A stretch of 64,000 nt of DNA from the NCBI GenBank assembly GCA_036924285.1, contig JAYKYS010000002.1, forward strand, positions 38,238,501-38,302,500, written 5' to 3'. This document shows positions 22,181 to 33,240 of this stretch, in pieces. The stretch's first letter is position 1, and each line of letters starts with the position of its first letter. The position numbers were made by a program, and so were the translations under genes. The stretch comes from Asterella californica. Taxonomy: Eukaryota; Streptophyta; Marchantiopsida; Marchantiales; Aytoniaceae. The notes under the pieces are model-generated. The model did not search any database. It worked only from the letters and a program-made list of their open reading frames with translations, and had not been told where the DNA came from.

Positions 22181-23622
22181 GTGCTTCAAGGAGATGCTTT
22201 CACGACATGGGAAAGCATTGCCTTTGAGCCACATGAGATTGGGTGTGTAGACCCGTACGTTGTTACCATGATGGTTATCTTCACGGTACCGCATGTGCCA
22301 TGGAATCTGAGATCAATTCTAGTACCGCGGGCTCACTTGCCCAAACTAGTGGAGTTGCTGAAGGAGAAGATGCGGATGAAGATCTTGGAGCCGTCGTTTG
22401 CACCGTATTCGAGCAGATGGTTTACAGTGCCTAAGAAGAATGGGTCACTGCGGTTCATCCAAGACATGCAACCGGTGAACGCAGTAACAATCAGAAATGC
22501 TGGGGTGGGACCGATTGTGGATGAGTTTGCTGAAGCGTTTGCAGGAAGAGCAATTTACTCAATGGGAGATCTTTGCTCAAGGTATGATCAGTTTCAACTA
22601 GCGGAAGAGAGCAGAAGCTTCACGACAATGAGGACACCTTTGGGGTTGGTTAGGATGTGTACCTTACCACAGGGAGCTACCAACTCGGTAGCACACATGA
22701 TGAACGGGATGAATCGAGTTATAAGGGACTTCATCTTGAAAAGACGATGCCGTTCTTGGATGACATCCCCATCAAGGGGTGTGCGGAAGATGAGAAGGAT
22801 GAAGCATTAGATCACAAGGGGTGTCGGCGATACGTCACCGATCATATTGCAGATTGTGAGAAGATCTTATCTCGACTAGAAGAAGTTCATCTTACGCTGT
22901 CAGGTGCGAAATCTACATTTGGGGTTAGAGAGGTTTTGATCGTTGGTCATTTGTGTGGATCGTTTGGTCGGAAGCCAGATCCGAACAAGGTGGATGCGAT
23001 TGGAAGGATGAAGGAGGTTTGCAACTCGTTGACAGAAGTAAGAAGATTTTTGGGTGCTTATGTATTCTATCACATTTGGATTCCTCATTATGCGCATGTG
23101 GCGGATCCGTTGTATGGATTGTTGCGTAAGGGTCATAAGTTCAGATGGGAGGAAGAGCAGATTGATGCGGTAAGGAAGCTGAAGTCTTTACTATCATCTC
23201 CTCCAGTTCTGGGAAGGATTGATTACAATGGTGCTAGGCCGGTGGTTCTTACTGTGGATACAAGTCCAGTTGCAATTGGATGGGCACTCGGACAGGATGA
23301 TGAGGGTGGAGACAGGTTTGCGATTAGGTTTGGAGCGAAGGTGTTAAGTGCTCGACAACGTGCTTACCCGCAAGTGAAGAGAGAACTGTGGGATATTGTT
23401 TCAGCTATGAAAACTGAGAAAGAGTATTTGATTGGAGCAGTAGTGGTGGTTGAAACTGATTGCTTGCCGTTGTTAAGGATGATCATGAATTGTTCAACTC
23501 TTGATATTGCGATGTTACGATGGATCGCATATATCAAGTCGTTGAACTCGGAGTTTAAACATGTCGCAGGGAAGGATAATCTGATGGCGGATATGTTATC
23601 TCGGGCTCGACGAGGAGGATGA
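22181..23622 (+). pseudogene. pol: Reverse transcriptase and RNase H of element C
   Basis: RT begins with VPRAHLPKLVELLKEKM and ILEPSFAPYSSRWFTVPKKNG, then RFIQDMQPVNAVT, YSMGDLCSRYDQFQL (the usual D-L-x-S-G-Y is changed to D-L-C-S-R-Y), LPQGATNSVAHM and the catalytic MPFLDDIPIKG. The last part is reached only after a one-base shift near 22735. RNase H follows from about 23245: LTVDTSPVAIGWAL, YPQVKRELWDIVSAMK, VVETDCLPLL and NLMADMLSRA. The family (FLDDIPIKG, HVAGKDN) is different from elements A and D. Confidence 0.8.
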
Positions 23623-23623
23623 G

Positions 23624-25078
23624 ATGGTAGAAGACACTGACGATGTGGGTATAGAGTTCTATTCGACTGCACAGACAGGAAGAGAAGATGAGTTATTTGT
23701 TGAAGGGTTGTATGATGGTGATTTGCTTGATATCGAGAGGTACCTTAGTACGATGGTTAAGCAGACAGGTTGGACGGATGAGAGGTTTCGGAGAGTTCGA
23801 AGAAAGACCCATAACTTCATGTTGCAGGATGGGTTTCTTTGGAAGCGACCAAAGCAGAAAGGTGGGGTACCGCTACGAGTGATTTGCAACAAGGAAGATC
23901 AGCAAAAGTTGCTCAAGGCGTTCCATGAGAGTCTTTGGGCTGGACATCGAGGGATTTGGACCACTTTTACCAAGATAAAAGAGCGGTATTGGTGGAAAAA
24001 CATGTACAAGGATGTTGTATCTTTTGTGGAGTCTTGTTTGACATGTCAGATGTATTCGAACATTCGACATCGTGACGGATTACATCCGACTTATCCGTTG
24101 ACAATCCACTTCAAGTGGGTGGTAGACTTGGTGATTATGCCGGTTGGATTATGACAGATGAGATACTTGGTACTTGCTAGAGAGGATCTTTCAAGTCAAG
24201 TCGAGGGTACGGCGCTTGGGACGAAGACAACTGAAGGGGTATGTAGATTTCTCTTGGAAGAGGTTGTTTGTCGGTATGGATGTGTGAGAAAGATCACTGC
24301 ATATCGGGGAGAGTTAGATGCAAATGAAGCTCATGAATTCTTTGCAAGGTGTGGGGTGAGGTTGTCACTGACAACTGCTTACAACCCGGAAGGGAATGTC
24401 AAGAGTGAACGTGGTCATCCACCCATTGTGAAGGCTTTGGTGAAGGCCAGCAACGGAAGGGTGCGCGAGTGACCTCGACTCTTACCATTTGCGTTATGGA
24501 CAGATAGAACGACGCACAGCTTGGTGATAGGTTACATGCCGGTGGAACTCATCACACGTCAGAAACCTATCATGCCGATAGAAGAACACGTTTTGACATG
24601 GAGTGTGTTACCATGGGAAGATAATCTGACTAGGGAAGAGCTTCTTGCTATTCAGATTAGGCAGTTAGAGAGAAGACCTGAGGATATCCAAGCTGCTTTG
24701 GATAGGCTGCGAGAAGCGCGGTTGAAGAACAAGGTCAGATTTGATCATCGACATCGTTTGAGACCTAAGGAAATCAAGGAAGGTGATTGGGTGTTAGTCT
24801 ATGACAACAGTCTAGACAACCAGCATAGTGCACTCCGGAAGTTTTCCAGACGATGGTTTGGCTCGTATGTGGTGAAGAAGGTTCATGACAACGCAACTTA
24901 CGCTCCGCAAGAGTTGGATGGAACGAGCTTGAAGGTACCAGTGGCAGGTAAACGTGTCAAGATTTTCAAAAAGAGAGACGAGGAGGTCGATCTAGCAGAT
25001 ATCTTGACGGAATTTCAGTTTGAGGACGAGGATTATGCAAAAGATCTTGAAGGTGAGGTTGGCTACGATGGGAAGTAG
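23624..25078 (+). pseudogene. pol: Integrase of element C
   Basis: An HH-CC finger (HESLWAGHRG ... CLTCQMYSNI) precedes the catalytic core. The first Asp is in WVVDLVIMP, the second position reads KITAYRGELDA with Tyr (24302-24304, TAT) where Asp is expected, and Glu is in SERGHPPI. In-frame TGAs at 24152-24154 and 24470-24472 split the frame; the second replaces the Trp usual in this position before LLPFALWTDRTTHS. The C-terminal domain has FDHRHRLRPKEIKEGDWVLVYD and FSRRWFGSYVV (a GPF/Y-like module). The frame shifts by one base relative to RNase H at about 23615. Confidence 0.8.
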
Positions 25079-25137
25079 GACGATAAGCCGGTCCACTCCT
25101 TGGTTGATATCTCTGGTGCATACGGAGGATGCACAGG

Positions 25138-25152
25138 TTCAGAGGGGGTGGA
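25138..25152 (+). other. Polypurine tract of element C
   Basis: The purine run AGAGGGGGTGGA ends directly before the TG of the 3' LTR, the expected primer site for plus-strand DNA synthesis. Confidence 0.6.
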
Positions 25153-27153
25153 TGTCGTGTCGTGGACCGGCTCCTATCTGAAATTCAGATTTTGATGCTT
25201 GTCGCTCCAAAGACACTCATGAGAAAGACAAGCTAGGCCTTAGCTTATGGACTTTTGGCATCATTTCGGATCTCCATTTTTTTCGCATAGATGGGTAGAG
25301 CTCCTTGTCAGCTTTCCATAGACACTTCATCTACTTCGTTTGGACGCCTAGTGGAGAAGTTACAAGACTCGCAAGATGGAAAAAACAAGCTAAGCCCCAG
25401 CTTACGAGTTTTTGGCACAACTTCGGATCTTCGCTTTTATCGCATCAGTGGATAGAGCTCCTTGTCAGCTTGCCATAGGCACTTCATCTACTTCGTTTGG
25501 ACGCCTGGTGGAAAAGTTACAAGACTCGAAAGATGGAGAAAACAAGCTAGGCCCCAACTTACGGGTTTTTGGCGCAACTTTGGATCTTCACTTTCATCAC
25601 ATAGATGGGTAGAGCTCGTTGTCAGCTTTCCATGGGCATCTTGTTTACTTCGTTTGGACATCTAGTGAAGAAGTTATGCGACTCGAAAGAAGGTAAAATC
25701 AAGCTAGGCCCTAGTTTACTTGCTGACTAGGTATTTGAGGCTTCAGGCGCTATATCAAAGACGCAAGGGGCCTGCTTCATTATTATTGAGAGAACTTTGT
25801 ACGTACAGAGATTGACGCAAGGGGGCTGCTTAAGGGGCTTGCTTGTTCCTGCGATCTGTCGGTGGACGTTTTGGAGAATTGGAAAGTCCAATACACGCGC
25901 GCAAGGTGTCATCGGGTTCAGATCTGTGCAGGCTACGCACAGGTTAAGACGGTTCGAGAAGAGACAGATCGGGGGTTGTGTTCTGAGAGAAATTGAGACG
26001 CAGGAAGCAGATTTGGAGTTTTCAGGTACCTGTGAAGGAGAGTTGGACCGTTCAAGCCGTTCCAGAGTCCAAACTTGCTGTCCTTGGATCCAACAGGATC
26101 AGAACAACGAGTTCTTCATGAAATTGAAGATGATACGAAGTTTCATCGAGCGGTTTAGGAGTTTTGAGTGAAATTGGCTCGCAGAGAAGCGCTTACATCA
26201 GATTTTTGTTCGCCTGCGATCCGAGATTGGGTTGTTCTTCGCGATCGGTGAGCCAAGCTCTTCGTTCTTGGTGCCTACGCGATCAGGGAGTCTTCATGTA
26301 CGCAATAGGATTGTGGTTTGGGTGTGGTGAGCAAGTTTGAGCCGTAGGGAGCTGATTTACGTCAGTTTTTTGCAACCTGCGATCAAATTCCTTGCGTGGT
26401 TTTGCAAAGGGAACTCCAAACGACTTGTTTGGAGTCTTGTTGAGTTCAGGGTAGCTAGATCTATCTGCAAGGGAAGACGGATATCAGTTTAGACAATCCG
26501 TTTGTGCAGTATGTGTGGTTTGAAGCCGCAGGGAGAAATTTTTGAAGGTTCGGTCACCTGCGACTGAAAATCAACGATATCTCGGCTGTTGGGAGTCGGA
26601 TCTGAAGGTTTCTTGGGTTAACAGAATCAGCGGAGGAGACACTATCGACATCTGAAGTCCGTTCAGCGAAAGGAGGAAGTCCACAGATAGGCCTTTTTCG
26701 GTTTCTTCGCTACGGGTTTTGCTCTTTTGAGTTCGTTAGAGTTCTGGTTGGCTGTATACAGCTTGTGGTAGCTAGCTTTAGCTAAGAGCTTATACATGGA
26801 TGTGGTTTGGACTTGGATTTGGATCGCGTGATACTGCTGTGGCTCTATTTGTTAGCAAAGGGGAGTTTCTCTTGCTTTGAGCTACGCTTCGGTGGTTTTG
26901 GGTCAAGGTTGTGATTCAAGGGTTGTTTTTAGGGGGCTTTTGAAGCAGGTTACAGACTGCTCTGGTCTGGTTCTCAGTTTTGTGCTCTTAGGAGAAAGAA
27001 CCGGCAGTGTACATACATTTGGAGTATATATATCGCAGTGTTCGTTTTTGTGGTTGTTTTTCTCTGTCTTGTCTCTGTTTTAGCACACAACATCTCCACA
27101 GTCAGGAACCTCGCATTTTCCTGGACATCCTTCACGCAATATCCGACACGACA
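25153..27153 (+). repeat. 3' LTR of element C (2,001 bp)
   Basis: Starts TGTCGTGTCGTGG after the polypurine tract and ends CGACACGACA at 27153, perfect inverted ends of 10 bp. It is colinear with 17106-19123, differing by a few small indels (for example a gap near 26305). Contains the 157-bp repeat array near 25230-25700. Confidence 0.85.
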
Positions 27154-27303
27154 TCGGCTTGTTCTTAGTAGAGAGGGGAGGTACACTTTTGCACCTTCAT
27201 TTCTAGGGTGTTATTTGCATGTATGAGAAGTCTACCGCAGATATGAATAGACTTGTAGTAGAGGTTTTGGGTTGAGAGAAAATAGACCAATAAGTGGGGA
27301 AGT

Positions 27304-27883
27304 GTGTGTGAAGGTTTTTTCAACAAAGGTCTGCATATGTTTGTTGGGATGATCGGTTATTGCTTAAAAGATGACAATGAACCGCATCACACTGCAACGA
27401 CCAAAAACATCTCTAAGGTCATGATGAATGATGAGCGGGAACTGTTGATATTACTGGGCGCTATAGACACGAAGAACAGGGTCGAGCTTGGATACATGAA
27501 CCAAGGGCATTGCAGTTCAATCGCTATAAGTCTTCACATTCCTTGTCTAACACGCTCGCATGTTGTTTGCGTAGTATGCTTGTTTTGAAAAATACACTGC
27601 TTTCCTCAGGTGGTTAATGCAGGCGGGCATACAGAAACATCGGTCGGATGCTCTCTGGACTTCGTTTATCAAGTCATGCGACGTGACGTCAGAGGATGTC
27701 GAGAACATTTTTATTTCAAAGACAGCAGACGGTGTCCCAATTGTCAACATCGCTACTTCAACGAAGAGAATCCACAAGCAGGACACGAGAACTACACCGA
27801 AGCGGTCACATCTCCGTGAGTACCGAGCGAAGCGCCTGGAGCTGCTGTCAACATTGACAACCTACCAGATTTCATGTCTTTGA
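27304..27883 (+). pseudogene. Relic of unknown protein with GYCLKD motif, two segments
   Basis: Segment one (27304-27588) contains FVGMIGYCLKDDNEPHH and KNISKVMMND; segment two (about 27601-27883) contains WLMQAGIQKHRSDALWTSF, DVTSEDVENIFI and a basic tail. A pyrimidine-rich CTTTCCTCAG just before segment two could be a 3' splice site or chance. The Tyr-Cys-x-Lys-Asp string resembles motif III of rolling-circle (HUH) Rep proteins, and the second segment is reminiscent of proteins of replicative transposons, but I cannot see the HUH motif itself. It lies directly right of element C. Function is not assigned. Confidence 0.3.
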
Positions 27884-28977
27884 CAGAGGCTTTGTTGAGG
27901 AGCACAGGCTCGGACCGTGTTTTTCCAATAAAGGTTTGAGTGTTACGTTTATAGTATTACACTGATCTAGACAGTAATACACTTCTGTTAAGGTCAGTAG
28001 CTTGTACAGGTATGGTTTTCATTTTTTTGTATGGTTTGTGCGCGCTCTGCAGAAGGAAGGGAAGAATGTCGTAAGTAGCTTATGGCTTGCAGAGCGATAG
28101 ATTTTCATAAGTAGCTTTTGAGCTTGTACAGCCATGGTTCTCAGCTTGCCTTCTAGTTCGTAGCTTAGAGTACAAAACTGTAAAAGATGGTTATTTTCCA
28201 CAAGTCAATCGAATAAAACTCCGTGGCGTACCACCGTTATTTTCACCATACGTGCAAGCCTGACCATGGCAGGAGAAGAAAAACGCAGGTTCACCGATGG
28301 AGTAAAACGAAAATAAAACAGAATAGGGAGCGAACGTAAAAAACAAAATCTAGCGAAGCCGAAGGAAGGAAAAAGAAGGTGCAGCGAAGGCAAAGCGCCG
28401 CAGCCACTGGCTGGAGCCTTTAATTATCTGTTAATACATTGCTCGAACAGGACGTGAACTTCACTTCAGTCATAATGCGAGCTTCAATCACTATGCATGC
28501 TTGATGAAGAACATTCTCAACCTTTGAATCACATTATGTGTTGATAGTATCTTCTCAACTTTAAAAGATTTCTTCATTAAATGACGCTGCAGTACATGTG
28601 AACGACACTGGCCATTATCCCCTTACGGTATGTGCATTACCTAAGTTTTAAGTTTCACGAATGACCTTAAGATTGCCGCCTGCAGTCGCACACAAAAGGA
28701 AAGTAAGAACCTTAAGCAAGCAGTATGTGACCGCATATGATTTTTTGGTAGAAATCAGTGAACTTCAGACATGTTATTAGGCGAATTGTTCTTTCACCCC
28801 TTATGCTACCACGTCGTGTTGTCCAAACGGTTGTGATATTCATTCATATCTTTTTGTCTTAGACCCATACTTGACTCTACCACATCATTTCTTAGCTTCG
28901 TACGCTTACCTGTCTCATTAATATTTGATAAAAGATGCACATCATCAAACCGACATACTAATATTTCATCTCGATCG
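27884..28977. other. Noncoding stretch
   Basis: Mixed to AT-rich DNA with no supported gene. Short open frames here are below what I would trust. Confidence 0.4.
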
Positions 28978-29031
28978 ATATAGATGGTGATGATCTAGAT
29001 TGCGAAATCTAGACCATCATCACTATCTATT
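28978..29031. repeat. Near-perfect palindrome
   Basis: ATAGATGGTGATGATCTAGAT pairs with ATCTAGACCATCATCACTATCTAT around a short centre, a stem of over 20 bp with few mismatches. Lies just left of the foldback element. Confidence 0.7.
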
Positions 29032-29081
29032 GGAGTGTTTGTGGATTATAAGATTTGACTTGTGTGTGCATATTTATGAGG

Positions 29082-30225
29082 CATGCATATTCACCCTCTT
29101 CCAAGTTCGGAAGAGGGGGACATGCATGTTTAATTTAATACCTAACCCTTCCGGCTGGAAGGGTTAGGTATTAAATTGAACCTCTAATTAATATTACGGA
29201 TTCATGACTACAGTCCCGCGCACTTGTACTTCCTGAAGCGCGCCGATCCGGGCAAGACTTATGGGTTTGTTCCTGTTCTCCCCGTGTTTGCAGGCATGGG
29301 CTAACAAATAACATTTATGAAATTTTTTAATTTTTTAAATCTACTTAATATATATATTTTATTTAACATTTATATAATATCTTGTTAACAAAAGGAGAAA
29401 AAAAGTTCCCAGAAAGTTGAAGTTGCATGCATATTCACTCTCCTGTTAGAAGATAGAGGGATATGCATACCTTTCAATTTATTACCTTTTTTAAGTGGAA
29501 TTTGGGTGACTTTAAGTATCACAATTTAATTTGTTGTTTAACTAAGTGTAAAATGTACAACTAGACCGGAAAATGATCAAAACAGAATTCACAAGGAGAG
29601 AAGCGATTAATTTAAAAAATATAAATAAAACTCATTTTGCGTTTTCCTTGTCATGTCTCGTTGAGGAAAAAAGAACTCAAAGCAACTGTAAACTGTGGCA
29701 AGACCCTTTCCAAAGCGATCGAAAAGAATTTCTTGAGAAAACCAGCCATGCCACTTAAACAACAAAGAAAACCAGAGCCAACCGGATGCGAAGGTTACTC
29801 GTGCTTTCGTTGCTCATACTTTTCTCCACTTTCATTAGAAACTAGAGATAGGATGCGGTTTTGTATTGCGTATATGCATGCAACTTCAACTTTCTGGGAA
29901 CTTTTTTTCTCCTTTTGTTAACAAGATATTATATAAATGTTAAATAAAATATATATATTAAGTAGATTTAAAAAATTAAAAAATTTCATAAATGTTATTT
30001 GTTAGCCCATGCCTGCAAACACGGGGAGAACAGGAACAAACCCATAAGTCTTGCCCGGAACGGCGCGCTTCAGGAAGTACAATTGCGCGGGACTGTAGTC
30101 ATGAATCCGTAACATTAATTAGAGGTTTAATTTAATACCTAACCCTTCCAGCCGGAAGGGTTAGGTATTAAATTAAACATGCATGTCCCCCTCTTCCGAA
30201 CTTGGAAGAGGGTGACTATGCATGC
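29082..30225. mobile_element. Foldback/MITE-like element with 352-bp inverted arms
   Basis: Left arm 29082-29433 and right arm 29873-30225 are reverse complements with only scattered differences, ending in GCATGCATA on both sides and sharing a central TATGCATGC. Each arm starts with a hairpin (CCTCTTCC...GGAAGAGG), then the palindrome TTTAATTTAATACC...GGTATTAAATT, then a GC-rich stretch and an AT-rich tract. The 440-bp centre has no convincing gene (a 61- to 94-codon open stretch only). No clear target duplication was found. Such long inverted arms without a transposase are typical of foldback elements. Confidence 0.75.
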
Positions 30226-30229
30226 GTGT

Positions 30230-30327
30230 ATGTATTCACCCTCTTCCAAGTTTGAAGGAAGGAAATATACTCTCACTTTAATTTAAGTTATAACTCTTCC
30301 TCTTAGAAGTGTTAAGTTATAAACTGA
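30230..30327. repeat. Partial copy of the foldback end (paired hairpins)
   Basis: ATTCACCCTCTTCCAAGTTTG then, about 30 bp later, an imperfect hairpin of the TTTAATTTAAGTTATAAC...GTTATAAAC type. Same order and spacing as the left end of the foldback element at 29082, directly beside it. Confidence 0.55.
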
Positions 30328-33124
30328 AGTTTTTAAATTAAATTATTCATCGAAAAGAAGTTTTTATGAAAACATGAGAATTTTTCTGAGTAATGCACTT
30401 ATGGGTTTTCCTTCTTTCGTAACAAGTGTATACTTAGTAGTGCATGTTTACAAAGAATTGTTTTATTTAGATATTTAATATAACAATGAAATTTAGAAAT
30501 TTTGTTCTTAGCTCTGTTTTCAGTTTAGATGTTAATTCTAAAAATCTGCGTTTGATTATTTTTCAAATTTAGATGTTTGTTCTAAAAATATGTGTTTCAC
30601 TCCATATCATATTGTATCTAGTGTATTTTCTACTAAAGTCTTAAAAGTCTATGTTTGACTCCATGTTTCATATAATATTTAATGAATTTTCTATTAAATT
30701 ATTTGAAACAAGTTGTCTATGATAATTTTCTGTGCTGTGTAAAAGTTTATCTTTTGCTTCTCCTAAGCAAAAAGTGCATGTTGTATGCATATTATTCAGT
30801 TGAAAGAGTTTTCTTACACACTTTAGTAACTTGAGATAATGCTCGTGTTACATAGGATAACATGCAACAACTTGATCCTCGTTGTTGATGATCATCACCA
30901 TGGGAGCGTGAGAGAGTCTCCATCGATGATGAAACGTCATTCAAAAATCGTACCATTATTTTGGATTTCTTTTTATTCCTTACTTCAAAATAGCTGAAGA
31001 CATAGTTGGTGTGGGTTATCCATACCCGATGATCGGTTTGTTTGGAACCAGTTCGTTTCTTAATAAAATCCGATGACCCTGGACCTGTAAATCCTTATAA
31101 TATTGAAGTATAAATTATGATTACTCCCTATATAATGTATACAATTTTCAACTTTATTCTCTAAAGCTAATATCTAGTATTCCCTTTTTCTGGTGAAAAT
31201 CATCTGATAATGTTATCTTAGTTTTCCTTAATGTGTTCACCATAACCTAACACACATTTTAATCTTGAAAGTACGGAAAACAAAAGATGTATTATAATCC
31301 AGAGTTCATTTAGTTGTTGACTTAATTTCTCGAAAATGTTCTGAAAAAGGCCAGATCGCTAGATGGATTGAAAAGATGGATTAACAATCAAAAGATCCAC
31401 TCCGCATGTGTAGAGAAAAGACAAAAGGAACATGGAAACATGGTGGATGTACGCAAAAGCAAAAATGAAATCTATCCATCACGAATCATCATCAAACAAA
31501 AACTTAATATTTAACCAAACCATTTTAAACCAGAAGATTTGTCAAATAATAAACCTCGTGTATATTACCTCTTCCATTTTGAAATGGAACGAGTGGATAT
31601 GCGTGCTCAACCACCTTTGGTGAAATTGTTCCCTGTATTTGTTATCAGAAAAGATTTAGTGTTAGTTTAAAAACATATTTAGATGTTAAATATTAACCCT
31701 ACAAGGAACTGCAGAAACATCATAGAAAACCCATCAGTGAAGCACGTAGATAACAACGCATCTCCAACTGTATAAGTCCAATCTATTGTCGACAAAAAAA
31801 TACATTGATAAGTACTTTAGTTTATTATCTCATCTTTCCTCTTGGAAAGGTTAGGTAATAAATTAAGCCTTAAGCACTTTTGGAAGAGGTGAATAATCAC
31901 GGGTGCTTGAGTAAGCATAGAACCGTGAATATATGTGCACACTCTTATAAATAAGTAATGTTCGAAGAGTAACCAAAGTCATAACTCGGTCCCGAGTAAA
32001 AACAATTCTGACTTGGACACCCTTTAATTTATTGTCTTTTATCATCCGTATTGAGAGACACGCAGTGAAGTGACAAACTCTCATTCAATTGAAATGTGTT
32101 TTTCTCCGAGAGAGACAAAGAAGGCAAAAGGATAGCTTGTGATGCACAAGACTGAGCTGGATACAGGAAGATTGAGTGGATTCTTCACCGGATTAGGTTG
32201 GAGAGGGAGCGAGCTAGTCAAGAATGCCCGCGCACAAGGGAACAACATGAACCGCGACACGACACATGTGAAATAACGAATGCATATGAGATGAAAAGCA
32301 AATGTCGTCAAGAAAGTAGGGGCAGGGATGAAAGCTTCGAAATTGGGACCCAAGAGTCTCTGTTGATGCTACTCTAGACAATTGTTACTATCATACCTCG
32401 TTATAGTCACAATGTCGTTATAATCATAAATTTTACAATAAAGGATTTCTTTATTTTAACAAAAACTTGCCTTTATAATCACTATCACTCACACATTTTT
32501 GGAAGAATTTACAAAAGATGTGCTTATAAATCATACTGTATTACAATAAATCAAACTTGATATTTGTGTAAACAAATGAACCCTGGTACATTTCTGCATG
32601 TGAATACGAATCTTTTAGTTATGTAGTTACTTCAACAGACTGACTTCAGTTGATATTTATTCCTACACTAACCCGTACAACTCTAACATTGATACTCATA
32701 CATGTAGAATCACATCCTAGAGATTTTGCTTTGAGAAATGTGATTATAAGATTATAGTCCCATTTTTGATTTATAATTGTATATGATTTCACATATATCA
32801 ACACAAAGCTTTATAGACACCAAAATACCAATCACCGAATATCAACTTCGGGGGAACTCTGTACCAACCGGAGATGAATAAGCAAATTATCCCTAAATAT
32901 TAAGTTTTAGCTAGATCTAGAGATACTAAGAGATCCGGACATAACCCATAAGAGTTAGCATGAAAAGATGCACTTTCGAAATGACATATCCGGAAGATTG
33001 TTCACAAAAATCATAATCAGAAAATGAAGAAGTTGAATAATATGCAAGGAAGTTTGTCCCTAAGTGAAGATTAAAACGAGATACGATTGTATATGGCATT
33101 TTCACACCTTCATCTGATGCCCGT
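30328..33124. other. AT-rich noncoding block
   Basis: About 2.8 kb of AT-rich DNA with no supported gene. It holds an imperfect hairpin at 31820-31863 (TTTATTATCT...GGTAATAAA) followed by GGAAGAGGTGAATAATC, which is the mirror of the paired-hairpin module. Confidence 0.45.
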
Positions 33125-33240
33125 TGTGGATATATATATTCATCCTTTTCATCTTTCGATGAAAGAAATAAATACCAAGAGATTTAATTTATTACCTTAT
33201 CCTTTCGGTAACAAAGGATAGGTAATAAATTAAACTCGGA
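33125..33240. repeat. Paired-hairpin module (left type)
   Basis: A hairpin CATCCTTTTCATC...GATGAAAG is followed by a near-perfect palindrome at 33183-33234 (TTTAATTTATTACC paired with GGTAATAAATTAAA, one bulged base). The AT-rich sequence after it (to AAAAGTTCCCA near 33455) has the same order of blocks as the arm of the foldback element. Confidence 0.6.

Noticed and set aside
4719..24472. Alternative genetic code in which TGA is sense
   Set aside because: TAG and TAA stops and frameshifts interrupt the same elements, and the TGA sites fit deamination of CGA or TGG.
17101..27158. Target-site duplication for element C (TCCGA versus TCGGC)
   Set aside because: The flanking bases do not match, so no duplication is claimed.
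29082..30225. CRISPR array or prokaryotic attachment site reading of the repeated hairpins
   Set aside because: No regular repeat-spacer pattern; all context is eukaryotic transposable elements.
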